From contig DASSTP010000110.1 in NCBI GenBank assembly GCA_035707845.1, forward strand, positions 1-12,246: a stretch of DNA of 12,246 nucleotides, in the 5' to 3' direction. The stretch is from CAMLHP01 sp035707845. GTDB taxonomy: Bacteria; Gemmatimonadota; Gemmatimonadetes; Gemmatimonadales; GWC2-71-9. Each line of letters starts with the position of its first letter. The first letter of the stretch is position 1. The position numbers were made by a program, and so were the translations under genes. The notes beneath the pieces were generated by a model. It did not search any database. It saw only the letters and a list, made by a program, of their open reading frames with translations, and was not told the origin of the DNA. Positions 1 through 6,386 of this stretch are shown piece after piece.

Positions 1-238
1 TATCACTCACGAAGTGCTGCCACCGGGTGGAGTCGGCCGGCAGATAGAAGATGCCCTGGCCGTAGGTGCCGACCCAGACGCCGCCCTGGCGGTCCTGCCG
101 CGCCGCGAGCACATGGATGCCCCAGCCGGTGGAGTCGGGCAGCGGCGGCAGCGCGCCGGCTGTCTGGGCAGCGAGCGGCGGGGCCTTCAGGACCAGCAAG
201 GCGAGCGGGGCGAGCAAGGCGAGCAAGGCGGGTCGCAT
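1..238 (-). CDS. Secreted beta-propeller (Reg_prop-like) protein, N-terminal 79 residues, truncated by the window edge
   Basis: The reading frame starts at an ATG at 238-236 and stays open to the edge, so only the N-terminus is visible. Residues 1-25 form a Leu/Ala-rich signal peptide with a likely cleavage site after P-L-A-A-Q, so the product is exported. Residues 52-67 read GGVWVGTYGQGIFYLP. This resembles the G-x-x-W-[VIL]-G-T-x-x-x-G[IL] pattern of the two-component-regulator propeller repeat (Reg_prop), used by sensor or ligand-binding seven-bladed propellers. The start lies 3 bp after the folE stop, so it is probably translationally coupled as the third gene of the operon. No clear Shine-Dalgarno is visible. 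Whether a membrane anchor, kinase or cyclase domain follows cannot be seen. The export call is firm; the propeller assignment rests on one repeat. Confidence 0.72.
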   Translation of the reverse strand, partial: MRPALLALLAPLALLVLKAPPLAAQTAGALPPLPDSTGWGIHVLAARQDRQGGVWVGTYGQGIFYLPADSTRWQHFVSD

Positions 239-241
239 CGG

Positions 242-814
242 TCAGTCCATGGTGCGGGCGTGGGCCAGGCGGAGGAACTCGTCCCGGGTCTTGGGATCGT
301 CCCGGAAGGCGCCGCGCAACGCACTGGTCACGGTGCGGGAGTTCTGTTTCTCGATGCCCCGCATCATCATGCAGAAGTGCGCCGCATCGATCACGACGCC
401 GACCCCGGCCGGCTGCAGCACGTCCATGATGGCGTCGGCGATCTGGTCAGTGAGGCGCTCCTGCACCTGCAGCCGCCGCGCGAACACTTCCACGATGCGC
501 GGCAGCTTGGAGAGACCCACGATCCGTCCGTCGGGGATGTAGGCCACGTGGGCCCGTCCGTAGAATGGCAGCAGGTGGTGCTCACACAGGGAATACAGTT
601 CGATGTCACGCACGAGGATCATGCTCTGGTGCGCTTCCTCGAATACCGCGCCGCCCACCGCGTCCTCCACCGACATGGCGTAGCCCCGGGTGAGCCAGCG
701 GAGCGAGGCCTCCACCCGCTCCGGCGTCCGGAGCAGGCCTTCGCGATCCGGATCCTCACCCAGGGCCTGAAGGATCCGGCGCACTTCAGGCGCAAAAGAT
801 TCACTCACCGGCAT
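242..814 (-). CDS. folE: GTP cyclohydrolase I
   Basis: A 190-residue cytoplasmic enzyme that converts GTP to 7,8-dihydroneopterin triphosphate, the first step of folate, tetrahydrobiopterin and queuosine synthesis. The family signature is complete. The zinc ligands are C77 and H80 in SLCEHHLLPF and C148 in HFCMMMRG, with the same 71-residue spacing between the two cysteines as in the E. coli enzyme (C110, C181). The stretch around residues 84-105 (YGRAHVAYIPDGRIVGLSKL) and the C-terminal R-G-x-F core are typical. Length is normal for bacterial type IA FolE. The ATG at 814-812 overlaps the end of the upstream pterin synthase gene by 14 bp, so co-translation is expected. GTP cyclohydrolase supplies exactly the substrate used by that upstream gene product. 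Confidence 0.97.
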   Translation of the reverse strand: MPVSESFAPEVRRILQALGEDPDREGLLRTPERVEASLRWLTRGYAMSVEDAVGGAVFEEAHQSMILVRDIELYSLCEHHLLPFYGRAHVAYIPDGRIVGLSKLPRIVEVFARRLQVQERLTDQIADAIMDVLQPAGVGVVIDAAHFCMMMRGIEKQNSRTVTSALRGAFRDDPKTRDEFLRLAHARTMD

Positions 815-1214
815 ACTCCACGTAATTGCGAGGGGTTTCCCAGAGGCGGATCCGCAGCTCGAATTCGGGAGGCACCGCCTTCCGGAGCGCGCGCCAGATG
901 CAGACCGCGATATTTTCCGCCGTGGGAATCAGGGTGCGGAACCACTCGACTTCCAGGTTCAGGTTGCGATGGTCGAGGACCGCCACGACGTCGCGTTCCA
1001 CCAGGTCGCGCAGGCGGGCAAGGTCCATGACTTCACCGGTCTCCGGGTTGATATTGCCGGTAACGGTGACGTCCAGCTCGTAATTGTGGCCGTGAAAGTG
1101 GGGATTGTTGCAGACGCCGTAGAGTTCACGGTTCCACTCGTCGGGACGGTCGGGATTGTGAAGACGGTGTGCGGCGTTGAAGTGGGACCGCCGTGTCACG
1201 GCACATCGGGGCAT
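801..1214 (-). CDS. 6-pyruvoyl-tetrahydropterin synthase family protein (PTPS/QueD, COG0720), with the biopterin-type CX5HGH motif
   Basis: A 137-residue enzyme acting on 7,8-dihydroneopterin triphosphate, the folE product. Zinc ligands are H16 in HFNAAH and H41 and H43 in HFHGHNY; the presumed catalytic cysteine is C35. The spacing C35-x5-H41-G-H43, in the context LYGVCNNPHFHGHNY, matches 6-pyruvoyl-tetrahydropterin synthases of biopterin synthesis. QueD of E. coli has C-x3-HGH. The segment from G53 to E100 also resembles eukaryotic PTPS. I chose the ATG at 1214-1212: it gives the usual family N-terminus and has AGGA 6 nt upstream. A longer frame opening at 1280 adds 22 residues with no family similarity. 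No queC, queE, queF or sepiapterin reductase is nearby, so the end product is undecided. PTPS family is certain; the biopterin role is inference. Confidence 0.9.
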   Translation of the reverse strand: MPRCAVTRRSHFNAAHRLHNPDRPDEWNRELYGVCNNPHFHGHNYELDVTVTGNINPETGEVMDLARLRDLVERDVVAVLDHRNLNLEVEWFRTLIPTAENIAVCIWRALRKAVPPEFELRIRLWETPRNYVEYAGE

Positions 1215-1220
1215 GCGGTG

Positions 1221-1224
1221 TCCT
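1221..1224 (-). promoter_or_regulatory. Shine-Dalgarno AGGA deciding the PTPS start
   Basis: On the minus strand AGGA is followed by CACCGC and then the ATG at 1214. This 6-nt spacing supports the 137-residue form of the pterin synthase over the frame that opens at 1280. Confidence 0.6.
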
Positions 1225-1240
1225 GACAGGAGACAGTTGG

Positions 1241-1268
1241 AAGATGCCCCGGGCGGAAGGCGAGTCAA
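1241..1268 (-). promoter_or_regulatory. Candidate sigma-70-like promoter for the PTPS-folE operon
   Basis: On the minus strand TTGACT (1268-1263) is a near-perfect -35 hexamer. After a 16-bp spacer comes CATCTT (1246-1241), matching 3 of 6 positions of a -10. Transcription would begin near 1234, giving a leader of about 20 nt that contains the AGGA at 1224-1221. The -35 is good and the -10 is weak, so this is a candidate only. Confidence 0.3.
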
Positions 1269-1284
1269 GCGGGGGCTCATTGCG

Positions 1285-1313
1285 CGAATCGCCGGCAGTG
1301 AGCCGGCGATTCG
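1285..1313. repeat. Perfect 12-bp inverted repeat with a 5-nt loop
   Basis: CGAATCGCCGGC (1285-1296), loop AGTGA, then GCCGGCGATTCG (1302-1313); all 12 pairs are Watson-Crick. It lies between divergent transcription units, just upstream of the candidate PTPS promoter. No T-run follows on either strand, so it is not a standard intrinsic terminator. It could be an operator, an orphan hairpin or a REP-like element; the sequence does not decide. Confidence 0.75.
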
Positions 1314-1530
1314 GGAGAAATGGGTCGGTGACGGAGAGGTCTACTGAAGCCCAATCAGTAACGCTTGGCTCTCTCACCCCGGCTCCTGCCTTCCCTCATC
1401 GGGCATGACATCGGCTGCGGTATCTGAGAACCGGATCGGACTTATCGGCTCAGTAACGGGTTCCCCGCCACCGCCCGTCGCGCCATAAACTAGGATATGG
1501 TACCGAAGCCGTCAACCATCCGGAGTCTTC

Positions 1531-1677
1531 ATGAATAGTGCCTGGATTGCCGCCGCCCTTTCGTTCATCGCCTGGGTGATACTGGCCTGGTTTGTCGCCG
1601 TCCCGGCGCCCGCGGTGCACCTGCTGCTGGCGCTGGGAGCGACGCTGGTGGTGTATGGGGTAGGGCGCAAGGCGTGA
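1531..1677 (+). CDS. Small two-helix membrane protein, DUF5670/lmo0937-like
   Basis: A 48-residue protein. It begins at an ATG preceded by GGAG with a 5-nt spacer and ends at TGA 1675-1677. It is almost wholly hydrophobic: helix 1 covers roughly residues 4-24 (rich in W, I, A, F), a short turn V-P-A-P follows, helix 2 covers roughly 28-43 (HLLLALGATLVVYGV), and the tail G-R-K-A is basic. This hairpin, with H-L-L-L opening the second helix and a basic C-terminus, is reminiscent of the DUF5670 family of about 50-residue membrane proteins of unknown function. The good ribosome site and TM design argue that it is real. The family name is tentative and no function can be assigned. The heptamer repeat array begins at the base after its stop codon. 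Confidence 0.6.
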   Translation: MNSAWIAAALSFIAWVILAWFVAVPAPAVHLLLALGATLVVYGVGRKA

Positions 1678-1767
1678 GAGCTGTGAGCTGTGAGCTGTGA
1701 GCTGTGAGCTGTGAGCTGTGAGCTGGGGAAGGTACCACTCGTAGCTCGTAGCTCTCAGCTCACAGCC
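1678..1767. repeat. 7-bp tandem array with inverted copies at a convergent gene junction (array 1)
   Basis: Six exact copies of AGCTGTG run from 1679 to 1720, followed by a partial AGCTGGG. From 1741 come 7-bp units on the opposite polarity: GTAGCTC twice, TCAGCTC, then ACAGCCC. Positions 1708-1724 can pair with 1750-1766 at 16 of 17 positions across a 25-nt loop. The array fills the whole gap between the stop of the plus-strand small gene and the stop of the minus-strand GNAT gene. A transcript from either side would fold into a long hairpin, so a bidirectional terminator role is plausible. There is no T-run. Confidence 0.85.
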
Positions 1768-2715
1768 CTAAATCTCCCAATTCGACATCACGATCCCCTG
1801 CCCCTCCGCTTCGGGCGCGTCATGCAGGGTCATCCGGAGATCGGTCCAGTGCACCCGGTAGCCGCGCTGCATCAGGGCGCGGTAGATATCGCGATAGCGG
1901 GTCTGGCACCGGATGGCCACCCGGCGCACCTGCTCCCGCGCGGCGGCCGCTTCCACCTGATCCACCACCGCCTGGAGCGCCTCGAGGTCGGTGGCCACCA
2001 GCTTGAGGACCCGCAGTTCATCCTTGGGACGGCCCGACGCGAGCGGCGCCGAGTGCCAGAGGGCAAAGCCCGCCAGCGCGCCGCCACGGCGCACCAGTGA
2101 GGTGTCTCCCAGTGAGAGGTCGCGGGTGATGAGCAGCTCGCGCGAGTAGTCCACGCCTGGCAGGATAGTCTCCGTCAGCGCCCGGCACTCGTCCACTCGC
2201 CGCAGGGACTCTGCGCCATCACCCAGCCGCTCACCGATTCCGCCCCGGCCGGCGGTGTCGTGCACCAGCGTGATGGTGAGCGGGCCCGGCACCAGGCCGA
2301 GCCTGCTGTAGAAGCCGATGTTCTCGACCGTGCGTGGCATGGTCTCCAGCCCGATGACCCGTGCCCCCTCCTCGCGCAGCCAGTTGATGCCGTGCCGCAC
2401 CATGGTGGATCCGAGGCCGTGCCCCTGCAGGTCGGGCCGCACGGCGAGCGGACCCATCCAGCCCTCCACCCCGCTCAGGTGCACCATGTTGAAGCCGGCG
2501 ATCTGCCCATCGGCATCGTGCCAGATCATGGCGCCGTCGCCGGCATCCTCGATGGCGTAGCGCCAGACGAGCGGATTGAGAAACGGCACGCGCACGCCCG
2601 CCAGGCCGTCGCGCAGGTAGCGGTCCGTGAAGGCCTCCGAGAAGACCCGGTTGAGCGCCTGCACGTCGCGCAGGGACGGTCGGGTCGGACCGGCAGGTCC
2701 CTGGTCAGGCCGCAA
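1768..2715 (-). CDS. GNAT-family N-acetyltransferase, tandem-domain form
   Basis: A 315-residue protein. Residues ~12-150 form a canonical GNAT fold. Beta-4 and motif A read W-M-G-P-L-A-V-R-P-D-L-Q-G-H-G-L-G (87-102), giving the Q-x-x-G-x-G acetyl-CoA pyrophosphate loop, and N132-x-G-F-Y-x-x-L-G follows. Residues ~165-300 have a similar strand/helix rhythm but no Q/R-x-x-G-x-G, suggesting a second, degenerate GNAT-like domain. The start is TTG at 2715-2713, backed by GGAGGA 7 nt upstream; the gene overlaps the sbcC end by 11 bp. Co-translation with Mre11-Rad50 makes it the third gene of that operon, but a DNA-repair role is only inference. The acceptor substrate is unknown. Confidence 0.85.
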   Translation of the reverse strand: MRPDQGPAGPTRPSLRDVQALNRVFSEAFTDRYLRDGLAGVRVPFLNPLVWRYAIEDAGDGAMIWHDADGQIAGFNMVHLSGVEGWMGPLAVRPDLQGHGLGSTMVRHGINWLREEGARVIGLETMPRTVENIGFYSRLGLVPGPLTITLVHDTAGRGGIGERLGDGAESLRRVDECRALTETILPGVDYSRELLITRDLSLGDTSLVRRGGALAGFALWHSAPLASGRPKDELRVLKLVATDLEALQAVVDQVEAAAAREQVRRVAIRCQTRYRDIYRALMQRGYRVHWTDLRMTLHDAPEAEGQGIVMSNWEI

Positions 2716-5122
2716 CGTCGGTTCCTCCGGTTTCGTCGGCTACGGTAGCTACGCCGCGTGAGACATCGTAGCCCACGCGGATGATGCGATCGAAGCCCTC
2801 GCGCACGCTCTCCACGTGAGTAATGAGGATGACCTGCGGGAACCGGTCCGCCAGTCCGCGCAGCAGCTCCACCACCGCGCTGCGCCGTTCCTCGTCCAGC
2901 GATCCGAAGATTTCATCCAGCACCAGCAGCGACAGCGGCTGCCCGGCGCGGTCGGCGATCATCTGGCTGATGGCCAGCCGCAGCGCCAGGTTGGCGACGT
3001 CCTCCTCGCCGCCCGAGATGACCGGCTTGGGATCGCCCTCATCCATCAGCGTGGCGAGATAGTCCTCATCCAGCTCGAGTTCGGTATAGCGGCTGTTCGT
3101 CAGGTCACGCACGAACGCGCTGGCGAGCTCGGATAGTTCCGGGCGGAGCTGCTGGTTCAGGTCGGTGCGCAGGTCGCTCAGCGCCCGGTCCAGCTCATCA
3201 TGGAGAAGCAGGCGGGACGCCGTCACGGCGCGCTCATGGCGGCGCTCCTCGGCTTCGGCCTGCCGGGCGCGCGAGGCCTCCACCGCGGCGGCTGCCGCCT
3301 CGTGCTCACCACGCGCACGCACCCGCGCCAGTTCGGCCTCGCGCTGCGCCGCGGCTGCCTCGGCATCGGCACGCCTCAGCTGCTCGTACTCCTCGGGCTT
3401 GAACGGGACGGCGGCGATGGCCGCCTCGAGGCGCACGAGTCCGGCTTCCGAGGTCTGCAAGGCGGCGGCGGCCGCGCCGGCTTCCTGAGCCAGTGTCTCC
3501 GCTCTCGCCGCTTCTGCGCGCAGGCGCTCGGCCTGCAGCGCCACCGGCTCGAGCGCGCTGATCTGGCTCCGGATCGCATCATGGCGCGCCAGGTCGTACA
3601 CCGTTGCCTCGCCGCCCGCGGCTGCATCGAGCTCCGCCATGGCCTTGGCGAGCCGGTCCCGCTCCGCCTCGAGCTGGCGGCGCTCGGCCAGCTCTGCCTC
3701 GGTCCGGCCCTGACGGCTGATGAGCTCGTTCATCTCGGCTTCGAGCGCGTGCCGGGCGGATTCGAGCGCCATCAGATCGGCCGGCTCCTTGCTGAGCTGC
3801 TCGATGCGCCCCTTGTAGTAACGCCCGTTGGAGCGCACTTCCTCGAGCTGGCGATCGAGCAGGCCAAGTACCTGCTCAAATTCCTCGCCCAGCGGACGCG
3901 AGCAGGTGGGGCAGACGCCCTCGGCGCCGAGATGGGCGAGGCGGTCGCGCTGCGACTTGAGGTCCTCGAACTGCGCCAGCAGTCCGTTGCGCCTGCTTTC
4001 CGCGTCGGTGCGGTCGCGCACGATGCTGGCCCGCAGGTCGTTGATCTGGCCGGCCAGCAGCACCGCCTTCTCCCGCGTCGCCGCGATCTCGTCATGCAGC
4101 TGCTGGTGCGCCGAATCTTCCGGCAGGCGCTCCAGCGCCACCACGATTTCCTGCTGCCGCTGGGTGGCGGCATCGCGACGTGCCACCGCCTGGCGGCGGA
4201 GACTGGCGGCACGGGCCCGTCCCTCGAGCTCGGCTGCTTCCTGGCGCAGCGCGGCGAGCGGCTCCAGTCGCGCCTCGAGTTCGGTCACTTCGGCTCGCGC
4301 ATGCGCTGCCGACGCGGCCTCTCGCGCGCTACGGGCGCAGCGCTCGCGGCGACTGGCCAGCTCCGTCACCAGCACCCGGCGATCTCCTTCCAGCGCCTGG
4401 AACTGCTCGCGCAGCGCCTGCGCCTGCTGCCACCTTGGGCTGATCTCCGCCAGCGCCTGTTCCGCCGCGGCAAGTGTACGTGCGGCCTTGTCCTCCGCGC
4501 TTCGCGCCACCACCAGCCGCGCCTCATCCTCGCGCAGGCGCACCGCCAGCTGATCAGCACCGACCAGGCTCTCGTCGAGGGCGCGCAGCTTGGACCTGAG
4601 CCCAGTCCGCATCTCCTTGAGCCGGTCCTGTGCCGTCCGGATCCGCTCGTAGCCCAGCACGCGCGAGAGGAACTGGGCGCGCTCCGGCCCGCTCATGGCG
4701 GACATGACCGCGAGCTCCTTCTGGCCGGTGAAATAGGTATTGAAGAACTCGTCGCGCGTCATGCCCAGCAGTCGGGTAACCGTCTCGGTGACGGAGTCCA
4801 GGCTGTTGGCGATGGGTTCGGCGGCGCCGTCCTGGTAGAGCTCGGCCGAATTGAGGCTGCGGTTGATGCGGTAGTGGTGGGCGCCGAGGGAGAAGTCCAT
4901 CTCCACTTCCACCCGCGAGCGCGGCGGCGCGCCTCGACGCCTGAGCGAGTCCCGCGTGCCCCTGGCCGCCTTGGTCCCGTACATCACCCAGGCGATGGCC
5001 TCGAGCAGGGTGGTCTTGCCCGCGCCGTTGGGGCCGATGATCCCGGTCAGGCCCGACCCGAACTCCAGCTCAGTGCGTTCGTGCTGCCGGAAGTTCACGA
5101 GGCGCAGTCGTTCAATCTGCAT
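2705..5122 (-). CDS. sbcC: DNA double-strand-break repair ATPase Rad50 / SbcC
   Basis: An 805-residue SMC-like ATPase that partners Mre11/SbcD to tether, open and process DNA ends. The N-terminal half-head has Walker A G-P-N-G-A-G-K-T-T (30-38) and a Q-loop at F-T-G-Q134. Long Arg/Glu/Ala-rich coiled coils span about 160-395 and 415-640. They are joined by a zinc hook, C404-P-T-C407, almost exactly at mid-length, as expected. The C-terminal half-head has signature S-G-G-E-E-D (703-708), Walker B L-L-V-L-D-E (732-737), D-loop S-L-D-E-E-R (741-746) and switch H769. All catalytic elements are intact. At 805 residues it is shorter than E. coli SbcC (about 1,050) and nearer archaeal Rad50 in length. 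Its ATG shares one base with the sbcD stop (TGATG), so the two are coupled. Confidence 0.96.
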   Translation of the reverse strand: MQIERLRLVNFRQHERTELEFGSGLTGIIGPNGAGKTTLLEAIAWVMYGTKAARGTRDSLRRRGAPPRSRVEVEMDFSLGAHHYRINRSLNSAELYQDGAAEPIANSLDSVTETVTRLLGMTRDEFFNTYFTGQKELAVMSAMSGPERAQFLSRVLGYERIRTAQDRLKEMRTGLRSKLRALDESLVGADQLAVRLREDEARLVVARSAEDKAARTLAAAEQALAEISPRWQQAQALREQFQALEGDRRVLVTELASRRERCARSAREAASAAHARAEVTELEARLEPLAALRQEAAELEGRARAASLRRQAVARRDAATQRQQEIVVALERLPEDSAHQQLHDEIAATREKAVLLAGQINDLRASIVRDRTDAESRRNGLLAQFEDLKSQRDRLAHLGAEGVCPTCSRPLGEEFEQVLGLLDRQLEEVRSNGRYYKGRIEQLSKEPADLMALESARHALEAEMNELISRQGRTEAELAERRQLEAERDRLAKAMAELDAAAGGEATVYDLARHDAIRSQISALEPVALQAERLRAEAARAETLAQEAGAAAAALQTSEAGLVRLEAAIAAVPFKPEEYEQLRRADAEAAAAQREAELARVRARGEHEAAAAAVEASRARQAEAEERRHERAVTASRLLLHDELDRALSDLRTDLNQQLRPELSELASAFVRDLTNSRYTELELDEDYLATLMDEGDPKPVISGGEEDVANLALRLAISQMIADRAGQPLSLLVLDEIFGSLDEERRSAVVELLRGLADRFPQVILITHVESVREGFDRIIRVGYDVSRGVATVADETGGTDVAA
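2723..2728 (-). promoter_or_regulatory. Shine-Dalgarno GGAGGA supporting the TTG start of the GNAT gene
   Basis: A full-strength GGAGGA inside the 3' end of sbcC lies 7 nt before TTG at 2715. It justifies the non-ATG start and shows that the acetyltransferase is designed to be read from the sbcC mRNA. Confidence 0.65.
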
Positions 5123-6300
5123 CAGCTGCTCGCGAGTTCCCGCTCGGCTGTCTCCACCAGTTCCACACCCAGGGCCACGAATTCCCTGCGGTCGAGTTCG
5201 GCGGGCAGGGGGCGCTTCCCGAGATAATTCTCGACCAGTGCCGGCAAGGTCTGGCGCCGGCCCGGCGCACCCATGCCTACCTGCCTGGCAATTTCGGGCC
5301 GGCGGATGTCGAGCTGCAGGTGCAACGCGTCGGCGCGAAGCGCGCGCATGGCAGCGTGGTCGAGCGATCGCGCCACATGGCGCGGCACGTCACGCACCAC
5401 CAGCCGGACCACGCATGCACCGAGGCCGCCGGGCACCATGGCGAGGCGCTGGGCGATGGCGGCATCGAGCTCGGCCGGGCCCAGCCCCATGCCGGCGATC
5501 GGTTCCAGGTCGACAAAGCGGCGGGGCGAGGGCAGCAGGCGCCGCTCCACGCTGCCCGTGTCCGGATCCACCAGCAGCCAGCCCTTGCCCGCGATGTTCC
5601 GGCTTTGCTCCTCGCGCAGCTCGCCCCACGGATTGCTGCTCACGTAGTCGAGGGAACCGGCGTACCAGCTCCTGGGCGCCACCTCGCGCTGCACGTGGTA
5701 GTGCCCGAGTGCAACGTACGACCACTGTTCCGCACCGAGCTCGGTGGGCGTGACCACCGCGCCGCCATACTCCTGCACGCCGGGCGAAGCGGGAATCACG
5801 CCCTCGATGTCGCCGTGCAGCACCAGCACCTGCCGGCTGGCGCTCCCTTCCGGACGCAAAGCCGGCCGCTCGCTGCTGACCAGCGCCTGGTGCGGCACCG
5901 CCAGCACCGAGAGGTCGAGTCCGGGGAATTCGAAACGCCGCGCGTCATTGGCCGCGACCCGGACTCCCATGTCCTCGAACAGCCCGAAGATGGACCCGGT
6001 CTCGACGCTGCGGGGCGTATCATGATTGCCCGCAATCAGGACCACTGGTGTATCCGGCAGGGCATTCAGCAGCCGCTGGAACTGGCGGAAGGCAAAAATG
6101 ATGGACGCGTTGCCCGGGCGGACGCTGTGGAACAGGTCGCCGGCCACGAGGACGAGCTCCGGCCGTTCCGCGATCACGCCATCAATGGCTGCCCGGAAGG
6201 CGTTGGCGACATCGTGCTCGCGCTGGTTGATGCCGCCGGCCGTCTGCCGGTGGTACTGGCGGATGCCGAGATGCGGATCTGCAAGGTGTGCGATTCTCAC
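5122..6300 (-). CDS. sbcD: DNA repair nuclease Mre11 / SbcD
   Basis: A 392-residue Mn-dependent phosphoesterase. It gives 3'-5' exonuclease and endonuclease activity on DNA ends when bound to Rad50/SbcC. Numbered from the GTG at 6300, the metal motifs are in order: D8-P-H10 (L-A-D-P-H-L-G), G54-D55 (V-A-G-D-L-F-H), N92-H93-D94 (A-G-N-H-D), H162-G-D (V-L-H-G-D) and H200-Y-H202 (L-G-H-Y-H). The remaining ~190 residues are the capping and Rad50-binding region. I prefer GTG 6300 because it gives the family N-terminus R-I-A-H-L-A-D-P-H-L-G; an in-frame ATG at 6345 would add 15 residues. No SD precedes GTG 6300, and a leaderless start is proposed under the divergent promoter. First gene of an sbcD-sbcC-GNAT operon. 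Confidence 0.95.
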   Translation of the reverse strand: MRIAHLADPHLGIRQYHRQTAGGINQREHDVANAFRAAIDGVIAERPELVLVAGDLFHSVRPGNASIIFAFRQFQRLLNALPDTPVVLIAGNHDTPRSVETGSIFGLFEDMGVRVAANDARRFEFPGLDLSVLAVPHQALVSSERPALRPEGSASRQVLVLHGDIEGVIPASPGVQEYGGAVVTPTELGAEQWSYVALGHYHVQREVAPRSWYAGSLDYVSSNPWGELREEQSRNIAGKGWLLVDPDTGSVERRLLPSPRRFVDLEPIAGMGLGPAELDAAIAQRLAMVPGGLGACVVRLVVRDVPRHVARSLDHAAMRALRADALHLQLDIRRPEIARQVGMGAPGRRQTLPALVENYLGKRPLPAELDRREFVALGVELVETAERELASS

Positions 6301-6307
6301 ACGGTAG

Positions 6308-6379
6308 AGAATGGTTGGCCCTCGGCGGAAGGGCAAGCCGGACATGCGCCTTGCCCTTTCGGGTCATGTGTCGCGAAAT
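6308..6379. promoter_or_regulatory. Dyad-symmetric divergent promoter/operator between sbcD and the ClC gene
   Basis: A perfect 9-bp inverted repeat, AAGGGCAAG (6329-6337) and CTTGCCCTT (6350-6358) with a 12-nt centre, puts TTGCCC on each strand as a possible -35. After 17 bp on each side comes a weak -10-like hexamer: CATTCT on minus (6313-6308) and CGAAAT on plus (6374-6379). Each is followed by 7 nt and then a start codon, GTG 6300 or ATG 6387. The start codons' first bases are each 29 nt from the repeat ends, so the layout is exactly symmetric. The repeat is certain; the promoter reading is inference, with each -10 matching only 3 of 6. Confidence 0.45.
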
Positions 6380-6386
6380 TCGCCGC

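Larger units (their letters stand above)
1215..1530. other. Gene-free divergent intergenic region (316 bp)
   Basis: Separates the PTPS-folE operon (minus) from the small membrane protein gene (plus). It contains the candidate promoter at 1241-1268 and the inverted repeat at 1285-1313. On the plus strand two TANNNT hexamers, TAAACT (1486-1491) and TAGGAT (1491-1496), could be -10 elements for the gene at 1531, but no convincing -35 is present. CAGTAACG occurs twice (1356-1363 and 1451-1458), probably by chance. I looked for a preQ1-type riboswitch and for tRNA-like folds ahead of the pterin gene and saw none. Confidence 0.6.

Noticed and set aside
177..238. Short GAGCAAGGC repeats near the left edge as a non-coding tandem repeat
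   Set aside because: They encode the repeated Leu-Leu-Ala core of a signal peptide in the minus-strand propeller gene, so they are explained by coding.
1215..1280. N-terminal extension of the pterin synthase to an ATG at 1280
   Set aside because: The 22 added residues lack family similarity, and the ATG at 1214 has AGGA 6 nt upstream and the normal family N-terminus.
1215..1340. preQ1 riboswitch ahead of the QueD-like gene
   Set aside because: No preQ1-type stem with an A-rich tail leading to the ribosome site was seen. The only strong fold is the palindrome at 1285-1313, upstream of the likely transcription start.
1678..1768. CRISPR-like repeat array
   Set aside because: The units are 7 bp and contiguous, without spacers; CRISPR repeats are about 23-50 bp with unique spacers. 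No cas genes are present.
3200..5227. A 675-codon open frame on the plus strand opposite sbcC, plus several shorter ones (14-1030, 2260-2748, 5320-6390, 8020-8994, 9460-10284, 10352-11194)
   Set aside because: They are antisense or out-of-frame shadows of well-identified genes. Composition is Arg/Gly/His/Pro-rich, no motif is seen, and GC-rich codon bias routinely leaves such frames open.
6301..6345. sbcD start at ATG 6345
   Set aside because: It is possible (AAAGGG lies 8 nt upstream), but it adds 15 residues before the conserved family N-terminus, and this ATG lies in the loop of the inverted repeat. Kept as the alternative.
6288..6386. Start of the ClC gene at 6288 or 6366
   Set aside because: It would overlap the sbcD start and the divergent promoter and adds an Arg/Cys-rich segment unlike ClC N-termini; ATG 6387 fits the symmetric promoter geometry.
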